Assembly (NCBI GenBank): GCA_937973575.1
Contig: CALJKH010000118.1
Location: 1 to 13,893 of the forward strand
Origin: an uncultured Solirubrobacterales bacterium
GTDB lineage: Bacteria; Actinomycetota; Thermoleophilia; Solirubrobacterales; Solirubrobacteraceae
Direction: 5' to 3'
Length of the DNA: 13,893 nucleotides
Shown here: one piece after another, positions 1-6,602 of the stretch
How positions within the stretch are numbered: the stretch's first letter is position 1
Layout of the letters: every line of letters begins with the position of its first letter
Notes under the pieces: generated by a model
Seen by the model: the letters and a program-made list of their open reading frames with translations, nothing else
Told to the model about the DNA's origin: nothing
The model's database searches: none
Program-made: the position numbers and the translations under genes

Positions 1-539
1 GCACCAAAGCGGTCGGTGTGGCAGGAGTTGTGGTCGCAGTGGCGCTAGCACTTGTCTCGCCCGTCGACAACACCCTGCGCGTCAAGAGCGACGAGCGGGA
101 CATCGCAGCCAATGTTCGCAACGACCTTCGCCCTGGCGACCTGATCATCAGCGGGCAGCCCGAGCAGACGCCTCTGGGCTGGTACTACCTGCCGGCAGGC
201 CTCCAGTTTGCCGACCCAATGGGCAGGACTCCCGACCCCCGCATGCTCGACTGGGTGGATGCCGTGAAGCGCATTAATGCCGCCCAACCTGCCCCCACTT
301 ACGCCAAGTTGATCGGCTCAATGCCGAAGGGTTCGCGCGTCCTGATGATCCGCCCCCTCACGATTACAAGGTCAAATTGGACTCAACCTTGGACAGCGGC
401 AATACGCCTACGTTCAGCTCAGTGGAGCGGTTTGCTTTCGCGGGACCCACGGCTAGTAGAGTTAAAGGCCGTTCCGTGGTTCTACATATCGCCGTCGGGT
501 GTTGGTAACTCAGCAGTGCTCTACGAAAAGCGCTCCTGA
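1..539 (+). CDS. C-terminal end of a membrane glycosyltransferase-like protein (5' partial)
   Basis: The reading frame is open from base 3 to the TGA at 537-539, giving 178 residues with no start of its own, so the gene begins outside the window. Residues from about 4 to 22 form a hydrophobic helix rich in Val and Ala, followed by a soluble tail of about 150 residues with a 'RPGDLIISGQPEQTPLGWYYLP' type segment around residues 45-65. A last membrane helix followed by an extracytoplasmic tail that opens with 'R-x-G-D' and an aromatic-rich stretch is typical of dolichyl-phosphate-mannose-like (GT39/GT87, C-type) glycosyltransferases. The catalytic N-terminal part is missing, so this call rests on architecture and on the FAD oxidoreductase 74 bases downstream, a common partner in surface-polysaccharide clusters. 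It could be another polytopic membrane protein. Confidence 0.5.
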   Translation, partial: TKAVGVAGVVVAVALALVSPVDNTLRVKSDERDIAANVRNDLRPGDLIISGQPEQTPLGWYYLPAGLQFADPMGRTPDPRMLDWVDAVKRINAAQPAPTYAKLIGSMPKGSRVLMIRPLTITRSNWTQPWTAAIRLRSAQWSGLLSRDPRLVELKAVPWFYISPSGVGNSAVLYEKRS

Positions 540-612
540 AGGTTTCCAGCCCGCAACGGCGAAAGTGCACCGAACACGCCCATTTCCGCCCGACGCCCGT
601 AGACCGAGAGAT

Positions 613-2121
613 ATGACTTCACCAAATCCCCCAATTACTCCTGAAAAGCCCGTAGTCGTCCTCGGCGGAGGTCCTGCTGGCCTCACCGCTGGTTACCTGA
701 TGGCCAAGCGCGGCCAGCCAGTAATCGTTCTCGAGGCAACCGACATGCTCGGCGGCATTGCTCGTACTGAGATCCGCGATGGTTACCGCTTCGACCTTGG
801 CGGCCACCGCTTCTTCACCAAGGCTGATGAAGTCAACGCCCTCTGGGACGAAATCATGGGTGACGAGTTCCTCAAGCGTCCGCGCATGTCACGGATCTAC
901 TGGAACAAGAAGTACCTCGACTACCCACTTCAGGGCATGGACGTAATCAAGAAGCTTGGTCCGATCGAGCTTATGCGCGCCGGCCTTTCATACCTTTGGG
1001 CTGCGATTACTCCCAACGGCAACGAGGACAACCTCGAGCAGTGGGTTTCAAACCGCTTCGGCAAGCGCCTCTACACCCTGTTCTTCAAGAGCTACACCGA
1101 GAAGGTCTGGGGCGTGCCATGCACGGAGATCCAGGCTGAGTGGGCTGCCCAGCGCATCAAGGGCCTCTCATTCTTCTCAGCTGCCAAGTCAGCGTTCTTT
1201 GGCAACAAGGGCAACAAGATCAAGTCACTGATCGACGAGTTCAACTACCCACGCTTCGGCCCAGGCCAGATGTGGGAGCGGATGAGCGAGAAGATCGTTG
1301 AGCGCGGCGGCGAAGTTCGGATGAACATGCCCGTCTCGAAGATCAACGTCCGTGACGGTGTTGTCGTAAGCGTCACCGCTGGTGGCCAGGAGATCGAGTG
1401 CAGTCAGGTTGTTTCATCACTGGCACTGCGCAACACGGTCGGCTTTGCAGACCCAACCCTTCCAGCTGAGATTCAGGACGCAGCTAAGGGCCTCCGTTAC
1501 CGCGACTTCCTCACAGTTGGCCTTGTGCTTGAGGTTGATGACGTGATCAACGACCCATTCCCGGACAACTGGATCTACATCCACGAGCCCGACGTAACCG
1601 CAGGCCGCATCCAGAACTTCCGTTCATGGAGCCCATGGATGGTCCCTGACCCAGATGTAAACGAGACCTGCATTGGCCTTGAGTACTTCTGCTTCGAAGG
1701 CGACGAGCTTTGGGAGATGGACGACCAAGACCTAGTTGAGCTTGGCAAGCGCGAGCTCGCGCAGCTTGGCCTCGGTGATTCAAGCCGCGTCAAGCAGGGC
1801 TTCGCGGTCCGGGTTGAGAAGGCCTACCCGATGTACGACCCGGACTACGACGTTCGCGTCCAGGTAATCCGCGACTGGCTCGAGACTGTGCCAAACCTTG
1901 TCCAGGTTGGCCGTAACGGACTTCACCGCTACAACAACTCAGACCACTCAATGCTCACCTCAATGCGCGCAGTTGAGAACATCCTCGACGGTGCCGGCCA
2001 TGACATTTGGGCCGTCAACGCTGAGAGCGCTTACCACGAGGAAGACGAGGACGCCAAGGAGATTCAGCCGTACATCAATGCTCCTGAGCCGAAGTCAATG
2101 GAGAAGCCTCTCAACCAGTAG
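613..2121 (+). CDS. FAD-dependent oxidoreductase, protoporphyrinogen oxidase / UDP-galactopyranose mutase-like
   Basis: This is a 502-residue flavoprotein. Residues 14-41 form the N-terminal Rossmann FAD-binding motif (VVVLGGGPAGLTAGY) with the ribose-binding acid E41. It is followed by the 'GGIARTE' and 'DLGGHRFFTK' segments typical of COG1232-type amine-oxidase-fold enzymes. A 'KVWGVPCTEI' and 'WAAQRIKGLSFF' block lies in the middle. The C-terminal FAD-contacting motif 'VGRNGLHRYNNSDHSM' starts near residue 432. These marks define the fold, not the substrate. Relatives next to glycosyltransferases are thought to act on sugar or lipid-linked intermediates, so a cell-envelope role is an inference. 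The ATG at 613 is chosen because the FAD motif follows directly. A TTG at 499 in the same frame would overlap the upstream gene and add unconserved sequence. Proline CCA and serine TCA codons are frequent, as in the aconitase gene. The gene ends in a strong terminator. Confidence 0.85.
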   Translation: MTSPNPPITPEKPVVVLGGGPAGLTAGYLMAKRGQPVIVLEATDMLGGIARTEIRDGYRFDLGGHRFFTKADEVNALWDEIMGDEFLKRPRMSRIYWNKKYLDYPLQGMDVIKKLGPIELMRAGLSYLWAAITPNGNEDNLEQWVSNRFGKRLYTLFFKSYTEKVWGVPCTEIQAEWAAQRIKGLSFFSAAKSAFFGNKGNKIKSLIDEFNYPRFGPGQMWERMSEKIVERGGEVRMNMPVSKINVRDGVVVSVTAGGQEIECSQVVSSLALRNTVGFADPTLPAEIQDAAKGLRYRDFLTVGLVLEVDDVINDPFPDNWIYIHEPDVTAGRIQNFRSWSPWMVPDPDVNETCIGLEYFCFEGDELWEMDDQDLVELGKRELAQLGLGDSSRVKQGFAVRVEKAYPMYDPDYDVRVQVIRDWLETVPNLVQVGRNGLHRYNNSDHSMLTSMRAVENILDGAGHDIWAVNAESAYHEEDEDAKEIQPYINAPEPKSMEKPLNQ

Positions 2122-2145
2122 TTCAACTCAGTTTCAGCAGTACCG

Positions 2146-2172
2146 GGGCCGCCATGTGCGGCCCTTTTCTTT
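2146..2172 (+). terminator. Intrinsic terminator of the FAD oxidoreductase gene (copy 1 of 4)
   Basis: A perfect 7-bp stem (GGGCCGC at 2146-2152, GCGGCCC at 2158-2164) with a CATGT loop is followed by TTTTCTTT. It lies 24 bases after the stop codon. Three more copies of this hairpin follow in the window. Here only, CCGGGGCC (2143-2150) can also pair with GGCCCCGG (2174-2181), giving an alternative larger hairpin that would enclose the U tract. Confidence 0.88.
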
Positions 2173-2181
2173 GGGCCCCGG

Positions 2182-2201
2182 CTTGGACCTAGACCTTGGA
2201 C
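2182..2201 (+). repeat. Short direct repeat upstream of the first secreted gene
   Basis: CTTGGAC occurs at 2182-2188 and again at 2195-2201, with a 13-base period, in the 140-base gap before the gene at 2262. The TTGGAC cores resemble -35 boxes, but the nearest -10-like hexamer (TAATGT, 2213-2218) is 11 or 24 bases away, so no properly spaced promoter is claimed. It could be a regulator site or chance. Apart from this repeat and the terminator, nothing else was recognised in the gap. Confidence 0.3.
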
Positions 2202-2261
2202 GACGGCACAGGTAATGTCCGGGCTGCAGTTGCCCCGACCGTTCCCAGAAGAGAGTTTGAG

Positions 2262-4616
2262 ATGAGCTTTAATCGCTCCCGCCGCACCACTAAAGCCGCG
2301 TTTAGCCTGATTGCCGTGGTTGCCTCGCTCGCTTTCGCCGGGTCGGCAAGCGCAGAGACAAATGGGACGCTTACTTACTCGGTTGCTGACGGTGAGGTGA
2401 CGATTACCGGCTGTGACGGTGGGGCAGCCGCTTGCCCGACCAGTTTGGCCATCCCGGCGACGATTGATGACAAGCCTGTCACCTCGATAGCGGACTCAGC
2501 TTTCCTCGATGCGGTCAACCTTGAGACTGTCACCATTGCCGACAGCGTTACCAGCATCGGAAAGTTGGTTTTCGGTCGCGACTACGCGTTGACTTCGGTC
2601 ACTCTGCCGAGCGGACTGACGACCATCAGCGAGAACCTGTTCCGTGGCGCGACCGCCCTTTCAAGCGTCAACATTCCCGAGGGCGTCACAACGATTGAGA
2701 CTGCGGCCTTCTTCAACACCCAGCTCCTGCGGAGCGTGACCCTTCCAAGCACCTTGAAGACCTTGGGCGGCGCTGCTTTCCAGGGCTCAGGCCTCACAAC
2801 GTTGACGATTCCCAGTGGTGTGGAATCACTTGGAATCTGCGCGTTCATGTGGAACACGAGCCTCGCTACGGTGACGATCCCGAAGAGCGTTGTTTCGATC
2901 GGAGCAGAAGCGTTCAGGGGAAATTTCAGCTTGAAGGAGGTCACCTTCCAAGGCGACGCGCCAAGCATGGGCAGCAATGTCTTTGAGTTTGATCCAGTTG
3001 AAGCGCAGGCCACCGTTGCCCACTCTGCACTGAAGGGCTTCGGCACGGAGGGCGCGGACTTCCATGGTCTGGTCGTCCACTATGCACTTGAAGTCGTTTA
3101 CTCGATCGCGGACGACAAGGTTTCAATCACGAGCTGCATCGGTGGCGCCGGAGGGTGCCCCGAAGTGATGGTGCTTCCCTCGACGATCGAAGGCCTGCCC
3201 GTAACGAAGATCGGGTTCGGCGCTTTCTACACGGCATGGGGAATCAAGAGCATCACTCTTCCCTCCACGCTCACTGAGATCGGCGGCTACGCATTCGGGT
3301 TCAACTGGGGACTCACTTCGGTTTCGATTCCCGCAAGCGTGACCAAGATCAACGAGTCTGCATTCGCCAACGACAAGAACCTCGCCAACGTCAATTTCGC
3401 CGGTAATGCACCCGAGCTCGGCACGAATGCATTCAGCGGACTTCGCAGCGGCGCCAAAGCGAGCCTCGCAACCACCTCACTTACCGGGTTTGGGTTCAAC
3501 GGCGACCTGTTCGGAGGACTGGCCGTGAGCGGGGGACCTGACCGCCCGCCCTACACCTACTTCGTCGGCAGTGAGTCGGTGATCATTACCGGCTGCCTGG
3601 GCGGTGTCGCAGCCTGCCCGGCGACCCTGGTGATCCCGGCGAGCATTGAAGGCAAGCCGGTTACGGTCGTGGACTCAGAGGCCTTCTATGGCTCGCCGAC
3701 CCTGACCGACGTCACGCTTCCAGACACGGTCACATCCATCGGTAACGGTGCGTTCTTCTTCGTACCGTTGAAGAGGATCACGCTTGGAGAGGGACTCAAG
3801 GAAATCGGATACGCGGCTTTCGCGTACACATCACTTACGAGCATTACTTTCCCCGCAAGCCTCACGAGCATTGCGTCCCAAGCGTTTGCGCCTGCGGACC
3901 AGCTTTCAGACGTGATCTTCCAAGGGAATGCGCCCACGGTGGGCTCGGGCGCGTTGGTTAATGTCGCCCAAGGCGCCACTGCCACACTTGCCAGCCCATC
4001 GCTGACAGGTTTTGGCCTCAACGGTGACACGCTCGAGGGGCTAGTCATCCGCGGGGGTGTCTTCAAGGCGCCGACGCTGGCTGGTGTTCCGACTGAGCCG
4101 ACCAAGTCCACCTCGGCCACATTCACCATCAACGGTGACGATGCGGCGACGTTCAAGTGTTCTCTAGACGGTGGGCCCTATCTGGCATGCGCCAGTCCAT
4201 TCAGGGTGAGAAGGCTTGCCCCGGGTGATCACACTCTCAGCGTTACGCAGGCGGGTGCGGCAGGCAGCGAAAGTGTCCCTGTTGTGGCCAACTGGACGGT
4301 TACCGAGCTTGATGCGCCGCGGTTGCTGTCGAAGGTTGGTTTGAGGTTCAACTTCAAGACGCGCGTAACGACCCTTTCGCTTAATGCTGCGGCTGATGAA
4401 GGCTCGGCCAACTCGATTAAGTGGATTGAGTACTCAAACCACCCGAAGCGTCCTGCTGCGAATGCAGTTCAGGCTCCCTCAAGGATTCGCGCTTATGCAC
4501 CGACGGTGAGCCTTACTCCCGGGCAGGTTGCCTTCTGGGTCCGCTTTAAGGACACCAACCTGCAGTGGTCGGGCTGGTACAGGACCCGCTTCAAGCCAGG
4601 CGCGATCGGCTGGTAG
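2262..4616 (+). CDS. Secreted BspA-type leucine-rich-repeat protein with Ig-like and shared C-terminal domains
   Basis: This is a 784-residue exported protein. Residues 1-31 are a signal peptide (RSRR, hydrophobic core, cleavage likely after SASA). Three LRR modules follow, at about 39-272, 278-422 and 431-597. Each opens with a header containing C-x6-C-P (C51/C58, C292/C299, C445/C452) and 'IPATIxxxPVT'. Each continues with LRR_5/BspA-type repeats of the 'LTSVTLPSGLTTIxxxAF' pattern and closes with 'FxGNAPxxG ... LTGFGxNGDxFxGL'. Residues 602-681 are an Ig-like domain (CSLDGGPY, then APGDHTLSV). Residues 685-784 are the C-terminal domain shared with the next two genes. There is no LPXTG motif and no C-terminal membrane helix. 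BspA-like LRRs often bind host or matrix proteins or glycans; the ligand here is unknown. The ATG at 2262 sits right before the signal peptide, with purine-rich AGAAGAGAG about 6-14 bases upstream. A TTG at 2196 would bury the signal peptide. Confidence 0.85.
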   Translation: MSFNRSRRTTKAAFSLIAVVASLAFAGSASAETNGTLTYSVADGEVTITGCDGGAAACPTSLAIPATIDDKPVTSIADSAFLDAVNLETVTIADSVTSIGKLVFGRDYALTSVTLPSGLTTISENLFRGATALSSVNIPEGVTTIETAAFFNTQLLRSVTLPSTLKTLGGAAFQGSGLTTLTIPSGVESLGICAFMWNTSLATVTIPKSVVSIGAEAFRGNFSLKEVTFQGDAPSMGSNVFEFDPVEAQATVAHSALKGFGTEGADFHGLVVHYALEVVYSIADDKVSITSCIGGAGGCPEVMVLPSTIEGLPVTKIGFGAFYTAWGIKSITLPSTLTEIGGYAFGFNWGLTSVSIPASVTKINESAFANDKNLANVNFAGNAPELGTNAFSGLRSGAKASLATTSLTGFGFNGDLFGGLAVSGGPDRPPYTYFVGSESVIITGCLGGVAACPATLVIPASIEGKPVTVVDSEAFYGSPTLTDVTLPDTVTSIGNGAFFFVPLKRITLGEGLKEIGYAAFAYTSLTSITFPASLTSIASQAFAPADQLSDVIFQGNAPTVGSGALVNVAQGATATLASPSLTGFGLNGDTLEGLVIRGGVFKAPTLAGVPTEPTKSTSATFTINGDDAATFKCSLDGGPYLACASPFRVRRLAPGDHTLSVTQAGAAGSESVPVVANWTVTELDAPRLLSKVGLRFNFKTRVTTLSLNAAADEGSANSIKWIEYSNHPKRPAANAVQAPSRIRAYAPTVSLTPGQVAFWVRFKDTNLQWSGWYRTRFKPGAIGW
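2376..4052 (+). repeat. Three-fold module repeat inside the first secreted gene
   Basis: Modules run at about 2376-3077, 3093-3527 and 3552-4052. Each has a disulfide-type header (C-x6-C-P), a variable number of LRR units and a shared closing motif (GNAP ... LTGFG ... GL). The first module is the longest, with several extra LRR units. The modules are clearly related as protein but diverged as DNA, so the internal duplication is old. Confidence 0.8.
4314..4613 (+). repeat. Shared ~100-residue C-terminal domain, copy 1
   Basis: The domain covers residues 685-784, from 'APRLLSKVGLRFNFKTRVTTLSLNA' in its first quarter to 'RFKPGAIGW' at the end. Landmarks are an N-F-K-T-[RK]-V-T-T-L core, 'WIEYSNHPKRPA', and 'AFWVRFKDT ... 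WSGWYRTR'. The 'VRFKD ... WSGW' ending resembles the last strands of Ig-like 'VRFRDAAGNWS' domains, so it may be a diverged beta-sandwich. Copies 2 (6185-6487) and 3 (8796-9098) have 101 residues, one more than this copy. Copies 1 and 3 stay close even as DNA. Confidence 0.85.
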
Positions 4617-4642
4617 CTACTCCAAGACTCTGAGTAGGTGAG

Positions 4643-4669
4643 GGGCCGCCGTGTGCGGCCCTTTTCTTT
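4643..4669 (+). terminator. Intrinsic terminator (copy 2 of 4)
   Basis: The stem GGGCCGC (4643-4649) pairs with GCGGCCC (4655-4661) around a CGTGT loop and is followed by TTTTCTTT. It lies 26 bases after the stop of the first secreted gene. The flank 'GTAGGTGAGG' just before it is shared with copy 3. Confidence 0.88.
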
Positions 4670-4675
4670 GGGCTC

Positions 4676-4700
4676 GTTTGCCTTTTGAAAACAGGCAAAC
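4676..4700. promoter_or_regulatory. 25-bp dyad around a -35 box; candidate operator
   Basis: GTTTGCCT (4676-4683) and AGGCAAAC (4693-4700) form perfect 8-bp inverted arms separated by 9 bases. The spacer contains most of the TTGAAA -35 box. This geometry suits a dimeric regulator that would block or position RNA polymerase. The segment is absent from the otherwise similar intergenic region before the third secreted gene. Confidence 0.5.
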
Positions 4701-4713
4701 CTCTGTGTATGGT
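4685..4713 (+). promoter_or_regulatory. Sigma-70-type promoter of the RCC1 gene
   Basis: TTGAAA (4685-4690) and TATGGT (4708-4713) are separated by exactly 17 bases. This is the best-spaced promoter seen in the window. It lies between the preceding terminator and the start at 4757, so transcription would begin around 4720. Confidence 0.55.
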
Positions 4714-4756
4714 TTGAGGCTCCGCAAAACGCTCTCAACCCCAGAAAGAACTCCCT
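4712..4756 (+). repeat. Conserved leader block, copy 1
   Basis: The 45 bases before the start at 4757 align with the 46 bases at 6557-6602. The shared parts are GTTTGAGGCTCCGCAAAA at the front and CCCAGAAAGAAC near the end. AGAAAG (4743-4748) is the likely ribosome-binding site, 8 bases before the TTG start. Similarity continues into the coding region (P-S-L-R-T-R-R). Confidence 0.75.
4713..4728. promoter_or_regulatory. Imperfect dyad at the predicted transcription start (copy 1)
   Basis: TTTGAGG and CCGCAAA are inverted arms around CT with one mismatch. The dyad abuts the -10 box. The whole stretch GTTTGAGGCTCCGCAAAA (4712-4729) recurs without change before the third secreted gene (6557-6574). 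Conservation in a non-coding spacer suggests a regulator site or a leader-RNA element. Confidence 0.5.
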
Positions 4757-6490
4757 TTGACTCCTTCGCTTCGCACCCGCCGTCTAGTACTCGCCCTCGC
4801 CGCCAGCCTTGCGGCCTTCGCCGCAATGGCCCAGGCTCCCGCTGATTCATCCGCCAATGGCCTCACCTTGCACGTCTGTGCCGTTCTGGATTCGGCAAAG
4901 GTCAGCTGTTGGGGTGATGACGACAGCGGCCTGCCGCATGAGACGCCAGGGATTACAACCGCTGTACAAGCGACTGGTTCTTTCTTTGGGGCCAGCTGTG
5001 CGGTGTTGACTTCCGGCAAGGTCAACTGTTGGGGCGGAAATGGCTGGGGGGAGCTTGGTGATGGCACGAAATCCGGAAAGAGAACACCTGTCGAGGCGTC
5101 GGGAATCTCAAATGCCCTTCAGGTGAGCGCTGGCTACCAACACGTGTGTGCTGCGTTGGCCTCGGGCAAGGTCAACTGTTGGGGCAGTAACACCAACGGG
5201 CAACTTGGCAACGGCTCAACTAGTCAATCGCTTGTACCAGCCGAGGTATCGGGCATTTCGTCTGCCAGGCAGGTAAGCGCCGGCGAGGCCCACACCTGTG
5301 CTGTCTTGATCTCCGGCAAGGTCAACTGTTGGGGGTATAACAACAAGGGACAGCTCGGTGACGGTTCATACACCAACAGCACTGTGCCGGTTGAGGTGTC
5401 GGGAATTACGAATGCGACCGAGGTAAGCGCCGGCGGTTCATTCAGCTGTGCACTCTTGACGACCGGCAAGGTCAAGTGTTGGGGATCGAACACCAAATGG
5501 CAGCTTGGCACGACGTACTTCCCGCCAGGCGGAGGCGACCCGATTTTCTGGACCAATGTGCCACGTGAAATCCCGGGCCTTTCCGATGTGAAGCAGGTGA
5601 GCGCTGGCTGGCAACACGCCTGCGCTTTGCTGCCTTCCGGGAAGGTCAACTGCTGGGGTGAAGGTGAAGGAGGTGGGCTCGGCAGTGGCTCCCAGGACCA
5701 AACGGCTGTGCCTTCTGAGGTGTCGGGTATCTCCACTGCAAAGGGGATAGTCACCGGCCAAAGAAGCGGTTGTGCTGTGTTGGCTTCCGGCAAAGTCAAC
5801 TGCTGGGGACTCAACGAGAACGGCCAGCTTGGCAACGGCGAGTCCGATTCGAGAGGCTCAAAAAACAGTGCTGTTCCAGTTGAGGTCCACAACCTTTCAA
5901 CTGCCGCGAACCTTGAGTTTGACCTCACAGCCCCTGCTGCACCTGTGCTTTCTGGTGTCCCCAGTAATCCGACCGATAGCAAGTCGGCTGAGATCGGCTT
6001 TACGGCTGAGGGTGGAACTGTCTCTCGGTGCTCTGTCGACGGCGCTCCTTTCGAAGTTTGCACTTCCCCCTCAACGCTGACCAACCTTGCGCCCGGTGAC
6101 CACACGTTTAGCGTCACCCAGACTGATGCCTTGGGCAATGTCAGCGAGCCTGCCACGGCCGCTTGGACTGTTGTTGAGGTTGGGGCGCCAACGCTGCTTT
6201 CGCCAATCCACCTCAGGTTTAACTTCAAGACCCGAGTGACCACGCTGAGGCTGAATGCTGTTGCTGACACGACAATCCCTGGCAACTCGGTTGAGTTGGT
6301 TGAGTACTTCAGCCACTGGATGCGCCCCGGGCCGCATGCACGGAGGAACTCGCGCAAGGTCCTGGCCTATGCGCCAACTGTGAAGCTCCCGACAGGAGAG
6401 ATTGCGTTCTGGGTTCGCTTCAAGGACACCAGAGGCAAGTGGTCGGGCTGGTACCGCACGCGTGTTAAGCATGGTGCGCTCGGCTGGTAG
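4757..6490 (+). CDS. Secreted seven-bladed RCC1-type propeller with Ig-like and shared C-terminal domains
   Basis: This is a 577-residue exported protein. Residues 1-27 are a signal peptide (SLRTRR, Ala/Leu-rich core, cleavage near AMAQA). Residues 38-383 hold seven RCC1 repeats with the signature 'CAVLxSGKVNCWGxNxxGQLGdG'. Cysteines pair at 41/51, 81/91, 131/141, 181/191, 231/241, 289/299 and 339/349, always C-x9-C, one pair per blade. Such pairs would suit disulfides between neighbouring strands outside the cell. Residues 390-472 are an Ig-like domain (CSVDGAPFEVC, APGDHTFSV). Residues 477-577 are the C-terminal domain shared with both neighbours. Bacterial secreted RCC1 proteins are poorly understood; a ligand-binding scaffold is the likely role. 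The start is TTG at 4757, chosen because it aligns with the ATG of the next gene (T-P-S-L-R-T-R-R against P-S-L-R-T-R-R) and has AGAAAG 8 bases upstream. The gene is preceded by its own promoter. Confidence 0.85.
   Translation: MTPSLRTRRLVLALAASLAAFAAMAQAPADSSANGLTLHVCAVLDSAKVSCWGDDDSGLPHETPGITTAVQATGSFFGASCAVLTSGKVNCWGGNGWGELGDGTKSGKRTPVEASGISNALQVSAGYQHVCAALASGKVNCWGSNTNGQLGNGSTSQSLVPAEVSGISSARQVSAGEAHTCAVLISGKVNCWGYNNKGQLGDGSYTNSTVPVEVSGITNATEVSAGGSFSCALLTTGKVKCWGSNTKWQLGTTYFPPGGGDPIFWTNVPREIPGLSDVKQVSAGWQHACALLPSGKVNCWGEGEGGGLGSGSQDQTAVPSEVSGISTAKGIVTGQRSGCAVLASGKVNCWGLNENGQLGNGESDSRGSKNSAVPVEVHNLSTAANLEFDLTAPAAPVLSGVPSNPTDSKSAEIGFTAEGGTVSRCSVDGAPFEVCTSPSTLTNLAPGDHTFSVTQTDALGNVSEPATAAWTVVEVGAPTLLSPIHLRFNFKTRVTTLRLNAVADTTIPGNSVELVEYFSHWMRPGPHARRNSRKVLAYAPTVKLPTGEIAFWVRFKDTRGKWSGWYRTRVKHGALGW
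4877..5905 (+). repeat. Seven RCC1 blade repeats
   Basis: The first cysteine of successive blades is spaced 40, 50, 50, 50, 58 and 50 residues apart. The regular unit is therefore 150 bases. Near-identical DNA (GGCAAGGTCAACTGTTGGGG or close variants) marks most blades. The short first blade lacks the G-x-L-G-D-G half. The fifth carries an 8-residue loop insertion rich in Pro and Gly. Confidence 0.85.
6185..6487 (+). repeat. Shared C-terminal domain, copy 2
   Basis: This is the most divergent copy. It retains 'LRFNFKTRVTTLRLNAVADT', 'VEYFSH', 'AFWVRFKDT', 'KWSGWYRTR' and the terminal G-A-L-G-W. It replaces the NHPKRPAANAVQAPSR stretch of the other two copies with a 'HWMRPGPHARRNSRK' version. 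Confidence 0.85.
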
Positions 6491-6516
6491 CCGCGTCGAG
6501 AGCCTAAGTAGGTGAG

Positions 6517-6543
6517 GGGCCGCCATGTGCGGCCCTTTTCTTT
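6517..6543 (+). terminator. Intrinsic terminator (copy 3 of 4)
   Basis: GGGCCGC (6517-6523) pairs with GCGGCCC (6529-6535) around CATGT and is followed by TTTTCTTT. It lies 26 bases after the RCC1 gene stop. The ATG in the loop opens a spurious in-frame extension (MCGPFL) of the next gene. Confidence 0.88.
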
Positions 6544-6556
6544 GCGGCTCGGTATT

Positions 6557-6602
6557 GTTTGAGGCTCCGCAAAAGTCTCACCAGCCCAGAAAGAACCCCC
6601 AA
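6557..6602 (+). repeat. Conserved leader block, copy 2
   Basis: The block matches 4712-4756. AGAAAG (6588-6593) is the probable ribosome-binding site, 9 bases before the ATG at 6603. A -10-like TATTGT (6553-6558) aligns with the TATGGT of the upstream gene, but no -35 box lies 16-18 bases before it, because that position falls in the terminator stem. The roughly 30-base segment with the -35 box and the 25-bp dyad is missing here. Confidence 0.7.
6558..6573. promoter_or_regulatory. Imperfect dyad in the leader (copy 2)
   Basis: TTTGAGG-CT-CCGCAAA is identical to the dyad at 4713-4728. It sits in the same place relative to the -10-like hexamer and the start codon. Confidence 0.5.

Noticed and set aside
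499..612. N-terminal extension of the FAD oxidoreductase from a TTG
   Set aside because: It overlaps the upstream gene by 41 bases and precedes the FAD-binding motif with unrelated, Pro/Arg-rich sequence. The ATG at 613 fits better.
2183..2218. Sigma-70 promoter before the gene at 2262
   Set aside because: TTGGAC hexamers and TAATGT exist, but spacings of 11 or 24 bases are outside the usual range.
4590..4616. Sortase (LPXTG) or C-terminal membrane anchor on the secreted proteins
   Set aside because: All three end in R-T-R-[FV]-K-x-G-A-[IL]-G-W, with no LPXTG-like motif and no hydrophobic helix.
4877..5905. Regularly spaced repeats as a possible CRISPR array
   Set aside because: The 150-base period is in frame, encodes RCC1 blades and has diverged copies with no unique spacers of CRISPR size.
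5224..6357. Long minus-strand open frame (377 codons) opposite the RCC1 gene
   Set aside because: It mirrors the codon pattern of a repetitive, high-GC plus-strand gene with clear domains. The translation is low-complexity with no recognisable motif or start signal.
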